Below are positions 43,151 to 51,180 of a DNA stretch of 51,180 nucleotides, one piece after another. The stretch spans positions 1 through 51,180 of the forward strand of contig MPMT01000032.1 in the NCBI GenBank assembly GCA_002238645.1. The letters are read 5' to 3'. The translations under genes were made by a program, and so were the position numbers. This stretch comes from Alphaproteobacteria bacterium bin52 (GTDB lineage: Bacteria > Pseudomonadota > Alphaproteobacteria > Thalassobaculales > Thalassobaculaceae). A model generated the notes under the pieces. The model searched no databases and was not told where the DNA came from. It saw nothing but the letters and a program-made list of their open reading frames with translations. Position 1 is the stretch's first letter; each line of letters starts with the position of its first letter.

Positions 43151-44299
43151 ATGACACTGCACCAGGCCTACGAGCCTGAACTGCTTCCCGACGGCGTGAC
43201 CTCGCGCCACCTGGACAATCGCAACGGGCTGGTCATGCACCTGCTCGAGGCCGGAGACCCAGGCCGCCCGGCGCTGTTGCTTCTGCACGGGTTCCCGGAA
43301 CTGGCCTACAGCTGGCGCAAGGTGATGCCTGCGCTTGCCGGGGCCGGGTACCACGTTCTCGCTCCCGATCTGCGGGGTTACGGACGCACACTGGGCTGGG
43401 GCCCGGTGGACTGGGATGCCCCGCTTGACCAGTTCAGGCTGCTTAACACCGTACGCGACGCCGTCGGTCTGCTGGCAGCTTGCGGGCACGACCGCGCGAC
43501 GGCGGTGATTGGTCACGACTATGGCTCTGCGGTCGCAGCCTGGTCGGCGCTGACCCGCCCGGATGTCTTCGCGTCCTGCATCCTGATGAGCGCACCGTTC
43601 GACGGCCCGCCACCGCTGGCGGCACCGCCCCCGGCAAGGCCCGACATCCACGCCGAACTGGCAGCACTCGAGCGACCGCGCAAGCACTACAACTGGTACT
43701 ACTCGACCCGGGCCGCCAACTCGCACATGGTCGATCCGCCGGGAGGGCTGCACGCGTTCCTGCGAGCCTACTATCACATGAAGAGCGCCGACTGGTCCGG
43801 AAACCGCCCGCACCGGCTCGAGGCCTGGCGGGCCGACCAGCTGGCGCTGATGCCCACCTACTACATCATGGACCTGGCCGATACCATGCCGGCCGCCGTG
43901 GCCGGGGCGATGCCGGGCGCGGATGAAATCGCACGTGCAACCTGGCTGACCGATGCCGAACTCGCAGTCTACACCGGCGAGTACGCGAGAAACGGCTTCC
44001 AGGGCGGGCTCAACCTGTACCGGCGGGCCACCGGCGAATTCGACCGCGACGAGCTGCGGACCTTTGCCGGGCGGACCATCGACCAGCCGTCCCTGTTCAT
44101 ATCCGGCGTGAGTGACTGGGGTGTGTTCCAGAAACCGGGTGCCGCCGAGCGCATGAACGGGAAGATCTGCACCGACATGCGCGGACTCGTGCTGGTCGAG
44201 GGCGCCGGCCACTGGGTGCAGCAGGAACAGCCGGAGGAAACCTCGCGGCTGATTCTCGAATTCCTGGCCGGCCTCAGCGACCGGCGCAGGTGTTCATGA
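43151..44299 (+). CDS. Epoxide hydrolase-like alpha/beta hydrolase
   Basis: A 382-residue alpha/beta hydrolase. [20 protein letters not shown] holds the oxyanion motif, the nucleophile is Asp in [14 protein letters not shown], and the catalytic His is in [26 protein letters not shown] is typical of soluble epoxide hydrolases and haloalkane or haloacetate dehalogenases. Tyrosines in the cap ([12 protein letters not shown]) fit an epoxide hydrolase. It is divergent from the MBL gene and its end overlaps the pterin dehydratase gene by 26 bases. Confidence 0.88.
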   Translation: MTLHQAYEPELLPDGVTSRHLDNRNGLVMHLLEAGDPGRPALLLLHGFPELAYSWRKVMPALAGAGYHVLAPDLRGYGRTLGWGPVDWDAPLDQFRLLNTVRDAVGLLAACGHDRATAVIGHDYGSAVAAWSALTRPDVFASCILMSAPFDGPPPLAAPPPARPDIHAELAALERPRKHYNWYYSTRAANSHMVDPPGGLHAFLRAYYHMKSADWSGNRPHRLEAWRADQLALMPTYYIMDLADTMPAAVAGAMPGADEIARATWLTDAELAVYTGEYARNGFQGGLNLYRRATGEFDRDELRTFAGRTIDQPSLFISGVSDWGVFQKPGAAERMNGKICTDMRGLVLVEGAGHWVQQEQPEETSRLILEFLAGLSDRRRCS

Positions 44300-44567
44300 A
44301 CCGGGCGAGGGTGATGTCCAGTCCGGTGACACCGCCCGCATCGTGGGTCGCCAGCGTGACCTCGACCCGGTTGTAGACGTTGAACCATTCCGGGTGATGG
44401 TCCATCTGCTCCGCGCGCAGCGCCACCCGGGTCATGAAGGCAAAGGCCTCGCCGAAGTCGGCGAACCTGAAGTTGCTCTCGATGGCCTCGCGCCCTTCGG
44501 TCGCCGACCAGCCGGGCAGTCCGGCAAGTGCTTCCTCGCGTTCCTGCCCCGTCAACCTGTCAGCCAT
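44274..44567 (-). CDS. Pterin-4a-carbinolamine dehydratase
   Basis: A 97-residue protein with the complete dehydratase pattern: [20 protein letters not shown], then [19 protein letters not shown] with the catalytic histidines and [19 protein letters not shown]. It recycles tetrahydrobiopterin after aromatic hydroxylation. The start at 44567 is 13 bases after the amidase stop, so it is probably the last gene of the oxygenase operon. It overlaps the end of the convergent epoxide hydrolase gene. Confidence 0.93.
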   Translation of the reverse strand: MADRLTGQEREEALAGLPGWSATEGREAIESNFRFADFGEAFAFMTRVALRAEQMDHHPEWFNVYNRVEVTLATHDAGGVTGLDITLARFMNTCAGR

Positions 44568-44580
44568 GATGCGCTCCCTG

Positions 44581-46116
44581 TCAGCCGGCCGGAGAACGCG
44601 GAACGATGGGAACCTTCCCCGACAGTCCCGCCTCCTCCTCGTAGAGTGCTGCGGCCGACAGCAGCGCCGCCTCGCCGCGCGGTCCACCGACCAGCTGCAG
44701 CCCGACTGGCAGGCCGGAGGCGGTGAAGCCGGCCGGCACGCTCATCGCCGGGTGGCCGGTCATGGTGATTGCGTAGGCGATGGTCAGCCACTCGACGTAG
44801 TTCGAGAACTCGTGGTCTCCGAGACGTTCCACGTAGCGCTGCTCCACCGGGTACGGCGGCACGACGGTTGCCGGGCACACCAGCAGGTCATAGGTCTCGA
44901 AGAAGGCCCGGGCCCTTTCGATGTAGCGGCCGCGGGCGAGCTCGACCCGGGCGAAGTCGTCGACCGAGATGTCAGAGGCCCGCTCGATGTTCCAGATCAC
45001 TTCCGGCTTGAGCTCGGAGCGGCGGGTCTCCAGCAGCGTTCGCTTGCCGGTGTAGAACAGCAGCGCGCGCCAAGTCTGGAAGATATCCTGGATGTCGGAA
45101 AAGTCCGGGTGCGCCTCCTCGACGGTGCAGCCAAGGGCGGAGAACCTCCGGCAGGCGGCTTCGCAGATCTCCGCGACCTCGGGATCGACCGGCGTGACGC
45201 CGAGGTCGCGCGAGAACGCAACCCGGCGCGGCAGGGTCCGGGCGGCGACCGCGTCGACGTAGCGTCCCGCCTCACGCGGCAGCGAGATCGGGTCGGCCGG
45301 ATGGAACCCGGTCATGGCGTCGAGCATCAGCGCGACGTCGGGCACGGTCCGGGCCATCGGGCCGGCGACGCCGAACGGCTGGCCCGGGATTCCGAACAGA
45401 TCGTCGGGGGCCGGTCCCCGGCCGCCCGGGGCCTTGGGGCGGGCGACGCCGACCGGCTGGCCCGGGATTCCGAACAGATCGTCGGGTGCGGCTCCTGGCC
45501 CCGCGGGTCCCGCCGCCACCCGGCCCGGGCTTGGCCGGAAGCCGATCACCGAACAGAAACTCGCCGGGTTGCGCAGCGATCCGCCGAGATCCGACCCGCT
45601 GGCGAGCCAGGCCTGTCCCGTCGCGAGCGCGACCGCCGATCCGCCGGATGACCCTGCGCAGCTGCGCGAGGTGTCCCACGGGTTCACCGTTGCTCCGAAG
45701 ACTTCGTTGAAGGTGTTCGCGCCAGCGCCGAATTCCGGCGTGTTGGTCTTCGCGTAGATGACGGCGCCCTCGGCCTCGAGGATCTCCACCAGGCAGTCGG
45801 ACCGGGCCGGAACGAAATCGGCGTAGATCGGGGAACCCCAGGTGGTGCGAACACCGGCAACCGGATTGAGATCCTTGATGGCCACCGGCATGCCCGCGAG
45901 CCGGCCGCGTTCGCCGACAGGACGCGCCATGATGCGCCCGGCGTCTCGTCGCGCACGGTCGAAGCAGAGCGTGACCATGGCATTGACCGCGCCGTCCACC
46001 TCGGCGATGCGCGCCTCGAGCGTGTCGAGCAGGTCAAGCGGGCTGATCTCTTCGGACCGCAGCAGGGCGACGATTTCGGTCGCAGTCCGCGGTATGAGAC
46101 TGTTGTCGGCGGTCAT
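44581..46116 (-). CDS. Amidase (amidase-signature family) with an internal duplication
   Basis: A 511-residue Ser-cisSer-Lys hydrolase. The catalytic Lys is in [16 protein letters not shown], the cis-Ser in [17 protein letters not shown], and the nucleophile in [20 protein letters not shown]. After [12 protein letters not shown] the segment [12 protein letters not shown] occurs twice, 26 residues apart, before [17 protein letters not shown]; relatives have one copy. It would cleave an amide bond of an unknown substrate. The start at 46116 has GGAGAA upstream. Third from last in the minus-strand operon by position, followed by the pterin dehydratase. Confidence 0.9.
   Translation of the reverse strand: MTADNSLIPRTATEIVALLRSEEISPLDLLDTLEARIAEVDGAVNAMVTLCFDRARRDAGRIMARPVGERGRLAGMPVAIKDLNPVAGVRTTWGSPIYADFVPARSDCLVEILEAEGAVIYAKTNTPEFGAGANTFNEVFGATVNPWDTSRSCAGSSGGSAVALATGQAWLASGSDLGGSLRNPASFCSVIGFRPSPGRVAAGPAGPGAAPDDLFGIPGQPVGVARPKAPGGRGPAPDDLFGIPGQPFGVAGPMARTVPDVALMLDAMTGFHPADPISLPREAGRYVDAVAARTLPRRVAFSRDLGVTPVDPEVAEICEAACRRFSALGCTVEEAHPDFSDIQDIFQTWRALLFYTGKRTLLETRRSELKPEVIWNIERASDISVDDFARVELARGRYIERARAFFETYDLLVCPATVVPPYPVEQRYVERLGDHEFSNYVEWLTIAYAITMTGHPAMSVPAGFTASGLPVGLQLVGGPRGEAALLSAAALYEEEAGLSGKVPIVPRSPAG
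45367..45522. repeat. 78-bp tandem duplication inside the amidase gene
   Basis: Two copies with a period of 78 bases (26 codons). The bases at 45376-45408 are identical to 45454-45486 (33 bases), while the flanking parts of each unit have diverged to roughly 60 per cent by eye. The duplication keeps the reading frame. Confidence 0.85.
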
Positions 46117-46147
46117 CGGGGTTCTCCGGGGGCAGGCGGCGGCCTGG

Positions 46148-46897
46148 TCAGTAGGTTGCCCGCCCGCCCGAAATGTCAAACACGGCACCGGTGCTGAAGG
46201 AGCACTCCTCCGACGCCAGCCAGGCCACCAGGCTCGCCATCTCCTCGACCAGGCCAAACCGGCCGATCGGGATCTTCGAGAGCATGTAGTCGATGTGGAA
46301 CTGGCTGACCTGGTCGAAGATCTCGGTGCGGACCGCGGCCGGCGTGATGCAGTTGACCGTGATCGGGGTCGACGCCAGCTCCTTGCCCAGCGACTTGGTC
46401 AGGCCGATCACTCCGGCCTTCGCCGCGCTGTAGGCCGACGCGTTCGGATTGCCTTCCTTGCCCGCAATCGAGGCGATGTTGACGATCCGGCCGTAGTTGC
46501 GTTCCCGCATTCCCGGAACAACGGCGCGGCAGCACAGGAAGGTGCCGTTCAGGTCGATGTCGATGACCCGTTGCCATTCCTCGACCGGATACTCCCAGGT
46601 TGTGTGGTTGGGACCGGCGATCCCGGCGCTGTTGACCAGGATGTCAACCGCCCCGATTGCGGCCTGGGTTGTCTCGGCTGCGGCGGTGACCGATGCGGGG
46701 TCGGTGATGTCGACGGTGCGGCAGTCGACACCGTCGGGAAACCGGCCGGCGACCTCGGCCATGCGCTCGCCGTCGAGGTCCCACAACGAGACCCGGGCGC
46801 CTCCCGTTGCCAGTCGCAGCGCGATGGCGAGACCGATGCCCCGCGCACCCCCGGTTACCACGGCGCCGCGGCCGGAGAAGTCATGTGTGACGGTCAT
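46148..46897 (-). CDS. Short-chain dehydrogenase/reductase (FabG-like)
   Basis: A 249-residue Rossmann enzyme. The cofactor motif is VVTGGARGIGLAIALRLATG, NSAGI marks the adenine pocket, and the catalytic Ser-Tyr-Lys are in NIASIAGKEG and ASAYSAAKAGVIGLTKSL. An acidic residue after strand 2 (SLWDLDG) favours NAD over NADP. The C-terminal SGGRATY is near standard. It lies 31 bases before the amidase and 27 after the Rieske oxygenase gene, so it probably oxidises or reduces an intermediate of that pathway. Confidence 0.92.
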   Translation of the reverse strand: MTVTHDFSGRGAVVTGGARGIGLAIALRLATGGARVSLWDLDGERMAEVAGRFPDGVDCRTVDITDPASVTAAAETTQAAIGAVDILVNSAGIAGPNHTTWEYPVEEWQRVIDIDLNGTFLCCRAVVPGMRERNYGRIVNIASIAGKEGNPNASAYSAAKAGVIGLTKSLGKELASTPITVNCITPAAVRTEIFDQVSQFHIDYMLSKIPIGRFGLVEEMASLVAWLASEECSFSTGAVFDISGGRATY

Positions 46898-46924
46898 GTC
46901 GTTCCTCCGTCCTGGGCGGCCTGC

Positions 46925-48082
46925 TCACGCCGCCGCAGACATCTCCACCAACTCGGTGATGGTCCGTTCGAAATGCTGCAGCGCCGGCTCGTTGCGTCCG
47001 TAGACGATCTCGCGCTGGGCACCGGACGTCATGCCGGCCTGGATACCCTCGCCGGTGGGGAAATCCTCCTGCTCGATGGTCCGGATCGTCAGGTCGAGAT
47101 TGCGCCGCCAGTGCTCGACCGCCTTCTCGGTGGTCGCCGGTTCGGGGATGTAGAACTCGAAGTACACCAGCGTCTCGTCGACCCTGCCGCCAGCCGGGTA
47201 CAGCCGGAAGATCTCGAGGTGGTCGATCTGCGAGATCACGACCACGTTGGGGACCAGGACATAGACGATCGCCGTTTCCCGGATCAGGTCCCACCGGGAC
47301 TCGGGCTGGTCGCGCATGTCCACGATGGACCGGCGCGCCAGAACCTCGCGCAGGTTGCGGCCGAAGACGTCGACCAGGCACAGGTTCGGCAGGAAGATCG
47401 GAGCGACCGTATCCCGGTGCAGGGCCGGAAAGTGATAGGGCTCGAGGAAGGTGTCGACCGCCACCTTCCAGTTCATCTTCCAGGATCTCACCCGGGTTTC
47501 GTAGTGGTGGTAGCTGGCGAAGTCGTAGCTTGCGAACTCGTCATCCAGGCCGTCGAGACACCTGTCCAGGTCAATCGCGCCGTCGGGCCGGGCGCGCACC
47601 CAGATCATGCCGTGGCGCTCTTCGCACGGCAGTTCGCGCAACCCGCGCGACGCGGTATCGATTTCTCCGAAACTCCCGCGCTGCGGCACCGACACCAGCC
47701 GCCCCGCCGTGTCGTAGCTCCAGGCATGGTAGGGGCAGACGAAGGCCCGCTTGCCGCGGCCGCAGCCCTCGACGAGCCGGGCGCCGCGGTGCCGGCAGAC
47801 GTTGAGGAACGCGCGTGCCGTCCCCTCCCGGTCCCGGGTCACCAGGATCGGAACCCCGAGATCGTCGTTGGTGAAGTAGTCACCGGGATCGCGGATCTGG
47901 CAGGACAGACCCAGGTACTGCGGGTGATCGAGGAACAGCGTTCGCCATTCCCGTTCCAGCCGGTCCGGGCAGGTAAAGGCGTCGACGCTGTTGTAGGCGA
48001 CATCGGGCGCCATGTCGGTGGTCCGGGCGTCGATATGATCGAACAAGCGCCGGGCAAGCGAAACCTGGGTGCCGTGTTGCAT
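46925..48082 (-). CDS. Rieske non-heme iron ring-hydroxylating oxygenase, alpha subunit
   Basis: A 385-residue oxygenase component. The Rieske cluster ligands are in NVCRHRGARLVEGCGRG and FVCPYHAWSYDTAGR. The catalytic iron His ligands are in AVDTFLEPYHFPALHRDT, with an Asp upstream that would bridge electrons between subunits. It would hydroxylate, demethylate or cleave an unknown aromatic or related substrate, using a reductase not encoded here. ATG 48082 has GGAG 8 bases upstream; a TTG two codons earlier is less likely. Confidence 0.93.
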   Translation of the reverse strand: MQHGTQVSLARRLFDHIDARTTDMAPDVAYNSVDAFTCPDRLEREWRTLFLDHPQYLGLSCQIRDPGDYFTNDDLGVPILVTRDREGTARAFLNVCRHRGARLVEGCGRGKRAFVCPYHAWSYDTAGRLVSVPQRGSFGEIDTASRGLRELPCEERHGMIWVRARPDGAIDLDRCLDGLDDEFASYDFASYHHYETRVRSWKMNWKVAVDTFLEPYHFPALHRDTVAPIFLPNLCLVDVFGRNLREVLARRSIVDMRDQPESRWDLIRETAIVYVLVPNVVVISQIDHLEIFRLYPAGGRVDETLVYFEFYIPEPATTEKAVEHWRRNLDLTIRTIEQEDFPTGEGIQAGMTSGAQREIVYGRNEPALQHFERTITELVEMSAAA

Positions 48083-48179
48083 GGTCAAACTCCGTTCCGG
48101 ATGCGGGGCCGCGGGTCGATCGATACCCGCGAGGTGTAGCCGATGTGTCCCGCGATTTCCACTCCCGGCCGGTCCGCGA

Positions 48180-48944
48180 TCACAGGAAGACCGTGCCGCC
48201 GTCGACCATGATGGTCTGGCCGGTCACGAAGCGCGAGGCATCGCTTGCCAGCCACAGCACGGTTCCGGCCAGATCCTCGATTTGGAGCGAACGCTTCAGC
48301 GTCTGGCCGTCAGCGATGACGGTGGTGGCGCGGTCGAGCTTGTCACCGAAGAACTCGGCGGTCCCTTCGGTCATCACCGCCGAGGGCGCAATGGCGTTGA
48401 CACGGATCCAGTTGCGACCGAGTTCGCGGGCCAGCGAGCGGGTCAGTCCGATCACCGCGGCCTTCGACGTGGCGTAGTGCAGTCCGTACGGCAGCCCGGC
48501 TACCGCGGCCAGCGAGGAGATGTTGATGATCGACCCGCCCTCGCGCGCCTTCATCTCCGGGACCACCGCCTTGCAGCACCGCCAGATGCCGCCGACATTG
48601 ACATCCATGCAGTCGTTCCAGTCGGCTTCGGGCAGCGTCTCGAACCGGCCGCCGCGAAGCGATCCGTAGAGTGCTGCGTTGTTGACCAGGATGTCGATAT
48701 TCCCGAACCGCGCGCGCGTCGCCTCGGCGACCTCCTCGCAACTCTCGTAGGAACGCACGTCAAGGTGACACGCGATCGCGGTCCCGCCCCGGGCCTCGAT
48801 GGTCGAGACGGTTTCGGCGCAGTCGATGATGTCCGCCGCCACGACCGAGGCGCCGGCCAGCGCCAGCTTCTCCGCGTATTCACGCCCGAGGCCTCGTCCG
48901 CCACCGGTCACGATTGCCACCTTGCCTGCAAGATCATCTGTCAT
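48180..48944 (-). CDS. Short-chain dehydrogenase/reductase
   Basis: A 254-residue Rossmann enzyme with AIVTGGGRGLGREYAEKLAL, an acidic residue after strand 2 (VAADIID) favouring NAD, NNAALYG, and the catalytic residues in NISSLAAVAG and HYATSKAAVIGLTRSLAREL. The end VDGGTVFL is typical. It overlaps the CoA-transferase gene by 4 bases (ATGA), implying coupling, and is 97 bases before the Rieske oxygenase gene. Confidence 0.92.
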   Translation of the reverse strand: MTDDLAGKVAIVTGGGRGLGREYAEKLALAGASVVAADIIDCAETVSTIEARGGTAIACHLDVRSYESCEEVAEATRARFGNIDILVNNAALYGSLRGGRFETLPEADWNDCMDVNVGGIWRCCKAVVPEMKAREGGSIINISSLAAVAGLPYGLHYATSKAAVIGLTRSLARELGRNWIRVNAIAPSAVMTEGTAEFFGDKLDRATTVIADGQTLKRSLQIEDLAGTVLWLASDASRFVTGQTIMVDGGTVFL

Positions 48945-50113
48945 CTTTCGCTCCGTAGTTCCTTCAGTTCCTCGAGAATGTCCGCCCGGTCGGCATCGAG
49001 GTCGGGCGCCTTGCGCGACGGGGCCGAGGCCAGGCCGTCGATGTGAAGCGGGCTTGCGACCGAAAGCATGCGTCCGCCGTGCCCGTCGTCCATCCAGCGG
49101 ATCATGCCGCGCGCGATCAGGTTCGGGTCCTGCACAACCTCCGCGAGGTGCCTGACCTCGCCGCACGGAACCCGCCCGGTGTTGAGCAGGGCCATGATCT
49201 CGGCCCGGTCGCGCTGCATTGACCACTGCGAGATCAGTTCCGTCACCGCGGGGAGGTGACGCACCCGGTCGGCCATGGTCCGGAACCGGTCGTCGCTGGT
49301 CAGGTCGTCCCGGCCCAGAATACCGAGCAGCCGGTGCCAGTGCGTGTCGTTGTTGCACATGATCGAGACGTGCCCGTCTCGCGCTGGATAGACGCCGTAG
49401 GGGGCAATGGAAAGCCCGCCGTGCAGGTTGCCGGTTCGGCCCGGAAGCGAGCCGGAATCGTCATCGAAGAACAGCCCGAGGTTCGAGGCGAAGGTCGGGA
49501 AGACCGATTCCTGCATCGACACGTCGATATATCCGCCTTCCCCGGTGCGATGGCGGCGAACCAGCGCAGTCATTGCGCCGGCGTAGAGATGGATGCCGGC
49601 AAGGAAGTCGCACAGCGCGACCCCCGCCTTGACCGGGGGATTCTCGGGGAAGCCGGTGACACTCATTACCCCGGCCATCGCCTGAACGGCTATGTCCATG
49701 GCCTGGTAGCCGCGATAGGGGCCGTCCTGACCATACCCGCTGCCCGAGGCATAGATGATGTCGGGCCTCACCGCACGCACGGCCTCGTAACCGACGCCGA
49801 GCCGGTCGACGACGCCTGGTGCGAAGTTCTCCACCACCAGGTCAACGGTAGCCGCCAGCTCGAGGAACGTCGCCCGGTCCTGTTCCTGTTTCAGGTCCAG
49901 CATGATGCTGCGCTTGTCCGGGTTCAGCATCAGGAACGGATAGACCGCGTTGCCCCGCGCATTGCGCCGGCGCAGGTGCTCGCCGCCCGGCGGCTCGACC
50001 TTGATGACGTCGGCACCGGCCATTGCCATCAGGAAGGTGCAGTACGGCCCGTTGTAGATCTGGGTCAGGTCCAGGACACGGGTGCCGGCAAGCGGCAGGG
50101 TGGCTGCGGTCAT
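48941..50113 (-). CDS. CaiB/BaiF-family CoA-transferase
   Basis: A 390-residue family III CoA-transferase. LAGTRVLDLTQIYNGPYCT and ADVIKVEPPGGEHLRRR form the CoA-binding N-terminus; the catalytic Asp is in GYQAMDIAVQAMAGVMSVTG, and GLSIAPYGVYPARDGHV belongs to the second domain. It would activate an organic acid by moving CoA from another thioester. It heads the minus-strand operon, with a weak ribosome site. A perfect palindrome lies 78-93 bases upstream. Confidence 0.93.
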   Translation of the reverse strand: MTAATLPLAGTRVLDLTQIYNGPYCTFLMAMAGADVIKVEPPGGEHLRRRNARGNAVYPFLMLNPDKRSIMLDLKQEQDRATFLELAATVDLVVENFAPGVVDRLGVGYEAVRAVRPDIIYASGSGYGQDGPYRGYQAMDIAVQAMAGVMSVTGFPENPPVKAGVALCDFLAGIHLYAGAMTALVRRHRTGEGGYIDVSMQESVFPTFASNLGLFFDDDSGSLPGRTGNLHGGLSIAPYGVYPARDGHVSIMCNNDTHWHRLLGILGRDDLTSDDRFRTMADRVRHLPAVTELISQWSMQRDRAEIMALLNTGRVPCGEVRHLAEVVQDPNLIARGMIRWMDDGHGGRMLSVASPLHIDGLASAPSRKAPDLDADRADILEELKELRSER

Positions 50114-50190
50114 GGCGGGATCCAGCCGTACGGTTCCGGGAGGGAGGACAGTGGTCAGGTACGGTCATTCGTGGGGTATAGTGGGGATTA

Positions 50191-50206
50191 TGTCAATCGA
50201 TTGACA
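50191..50206. promoter_or_regulatory. Perfect 16-bp palindrome, candidate operator of the CoA-transferase operon
   Basis: TGTCAATCGATTGACA is a perfect inverted repeat with a central CG, of the kind bound by LacI-, TetR- or GntR-type dimers. Each half contains TTGACA, so it could overlay -35 boxes on both strands. It lies upstream of the CoA-transferase operon and 68 bases before the TnpB remnant. No cognate regulator gene is in the window. Confidence 0.5.
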
Positions 50207-50230
50207 GACATTTTCATCCTGCTTGTTCGC

Positions 50231-50248
50231 CTTATATTCATGTATAAG
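50231..50248 (+). repeat. Short inverted repeat before the right-hand TnpB remnant
   Basis: CTTATA and TATAAG flank a six-base spacer, 26 bases before the TnpB start, in locally AT-rich DNA. It may be the left-end hairpin of the IS200/IS605-type element. Confidence 0.4.
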
Positions 50249-50273
50249 ACCGATTTTGTTCAAAGGATGGCGC

Positions 50274-51180
50274 ATGTCGCACGGAACGAAACCGGAGGTC
50301 GAACACCGCCGGGTCACGTACCGGGTTCTGTTCGACAGCCCGGCGCCTGGCCGCGGTTGCCGGTGCGTGCCGGTTCGTCTGGAACCGGATGCCGGACCGC
50401 CAGCAACAGCTGGCCGATAAGGCGCGCCTGGACGGCGCGCCGCCGCCGGCACCCACATTCTTCGCACCGGGCCGCGAGTTCACCCGGCTGCGCCGGGACT
50501 GGCCCTGGCTGCGGGAGATGCCGTTCCATCCCGTCCGCTATACCCTCAGGTACCAGGCCAACGTCTGGCAGCGGTTCCTCGAGGGCAAGGCCGGGCACCC
50601 GCGCTTCAGGCGGCGCGGGACCGATTCCGTCACGATCCCGCAGGATGTGCGCATCCGGGACGACCGCCTGCACTTCCCGAGGCTGGGCTGGCTCACGGCT
50701 CGCGTCGGCGTGGCGGGTCTCCCGACGGGGTGGCGAAGAAGGTGGTGCTCCGGCGCGAGGGCGAAAAGTGGATGGCCCCGGTCTGCCACGAGATCGTAGC
50801 CCTGGTGTGCAAGGACAACGACCGCGCGATCGGCATCGACATGAACACCGGCCAGGTCGCCGTCAGCGACGGGCAGCAGGCCCGCCTGCTGCCGACGCCG
50901 GATACCCGCCGGCTCGAGGCGCGGAAACGGCGCCACCAGCGGCGGCTGGCGCGGCACAAGCGCGGCCCGCGCCGGCGTGAGCGCGCCCCCGGCGGCGAAT
51001 GGCGAGGACCGCGCGGCGGATCGCCATGGTGCGCCGGAACTGGCAACACCACGCGAGCCGGCAGCCTGCGAACGGGGCCGGCACCATCGTCATCGAGGAC
51101 CTGGAGACGTCCCGCATGACGCGGAGCGCGAGGGGAACGGCCGAAAGGCCAGGACGCAACGTGAGGGCAAAGGCCGGGCT
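50274..51180 (+). pseudogene. tnpB: Decayed TnpB nuclease gene, continuing past the window
   Basis: The frame starts MSHGTKPEVEHRRVTYRVLF and then shifts at least three times, near 50340, 50702-50730 and 50985. Pieces in order are RFVWNRMPDRQQQLADKARL, MPFHPVRYTLRYQANVWQRF, TDSVTIPQDVRIRDDRLHFP, KKVVLRREGEKWMAPVCHEI, the first RuvC motif AIGIDMNTGQVAVSDG, and the second IVIEDLETSRMTRSARG. The zinc finger and third motif would lie beyond 51180. It is a pseudogene unless the shifts are sequencing errors. It lies on the same strand as the copy at the left edge but is clearly divergent from it. Confidence 0.85.

Noticed and set aside
45842..48139. 765-codon plus-strand open frame
   Set aside because: It runs opposite three well-supported minus-strand genes (amidase, SDR, Rieske oxygenase) and has no recognisable motif.
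1..51180. CRISPR array, rRNA operon or prophage
   Set aside because: No regularly spaced direct repeats, no rRNA-like sequence and no phage structural genes were seen; the only integrase pieces are isolated remnants.

Overview
The window looks like a chromosomal segment of a GC-rich alphaproteobacterium, probably of Rhodospirillales type. Supporting signs are a petABC cytochrome bc1 operon, a SAM-II riboswitch in front of metY (a class typical of Alphaproteobacteria), an rpmB-ahcY pair, and integrase, antitoxin and TnpB relics of kinds I associate with that group. The taxonomic call is an inference. I saw no complete rRNA or tRNA gene and no CRISPR array.

Layout. 1-774: decayed TnpB gene of an IS200/IS605-type element, cut by the window edge. 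771-4107 (minus): small catabolic operon of TauD-type dioxygenase, 2-hydroxyacid dehydrogenase and M20 hydrolase. The last two lack family catalytic residues. 4160-6700: a gene graveyard with a GMC oxidoreductase tail, two inverted pieces of tyrosine integrase, a DUF262 (GmrSD-like) remnant, and an intact FitA/VapB-type antitoxin followed by a broken VapC. 6878-9195: a ManC-like guanylyltransferase divergent from a PfkB sugar kinase. 9201-14716 (minus): MFS transporter, glutathione transferase, and a peptide-type ABC importer without ATPases. 14907-17052: rpmB, ahcY and a cupin protein. 17067-23030: a SnoaL-like protein, then a ribbon-helix-helix gene translationally coupled to a 1734-residue fusion of DEDD exonuclease, RecQ helicase and UvrD-type helicase. 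23068-32217: AsmA-like protein, RutE-like reductase, TauE/SafE permease, M19-like protein, deoxyribosyltransferase, RmuC and DUF924. 32335-38277: promoter, SAM-II riboswitch and metY, then petA-petB-petC, mtnP and a class II aldolase. 38286-44567: nucleotide-sugar dehydrogenase, chromate transporter, two alpha/beta hydrolases, an MBL hydrolase and a pterin dehydratase. 44274-50113 (minus): probable catabolic operon of CoA-transferase, SDR, Rieske oxygenase, SDR, amidase and pterin-4a-carbinolamine dehydratase. 50191-51180: a perfect 16-bp palindrome and a second decayed TnpB gene.

How the genes may work together. metY, mtnP, the class II aldolase and ahcY all belong to sulfur-amino-acid and SAM by-product metabolism. 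The riboswitch ties metY to the SAM level, and mtnP plus the aldolase may be part of a methylthioadenosine salvage route. The terminal operon looks like an oxygenase-initiated pathway for an aromatic or amide-bearing compound. The most novel locus is the RHH/exonuclease-RecQ-UvrD pair: a WRN-like exonuclease-RecQ order joined to a second, SF1 helicase in one polypeptide. Several enzymes here (M20, M19, 2-hydroxyacid dehydrogenase, ManC cupin) have lost canonical catalytic or metal-binding residues while keeping intact frames, so their names should be read as folds rather than proven activities.
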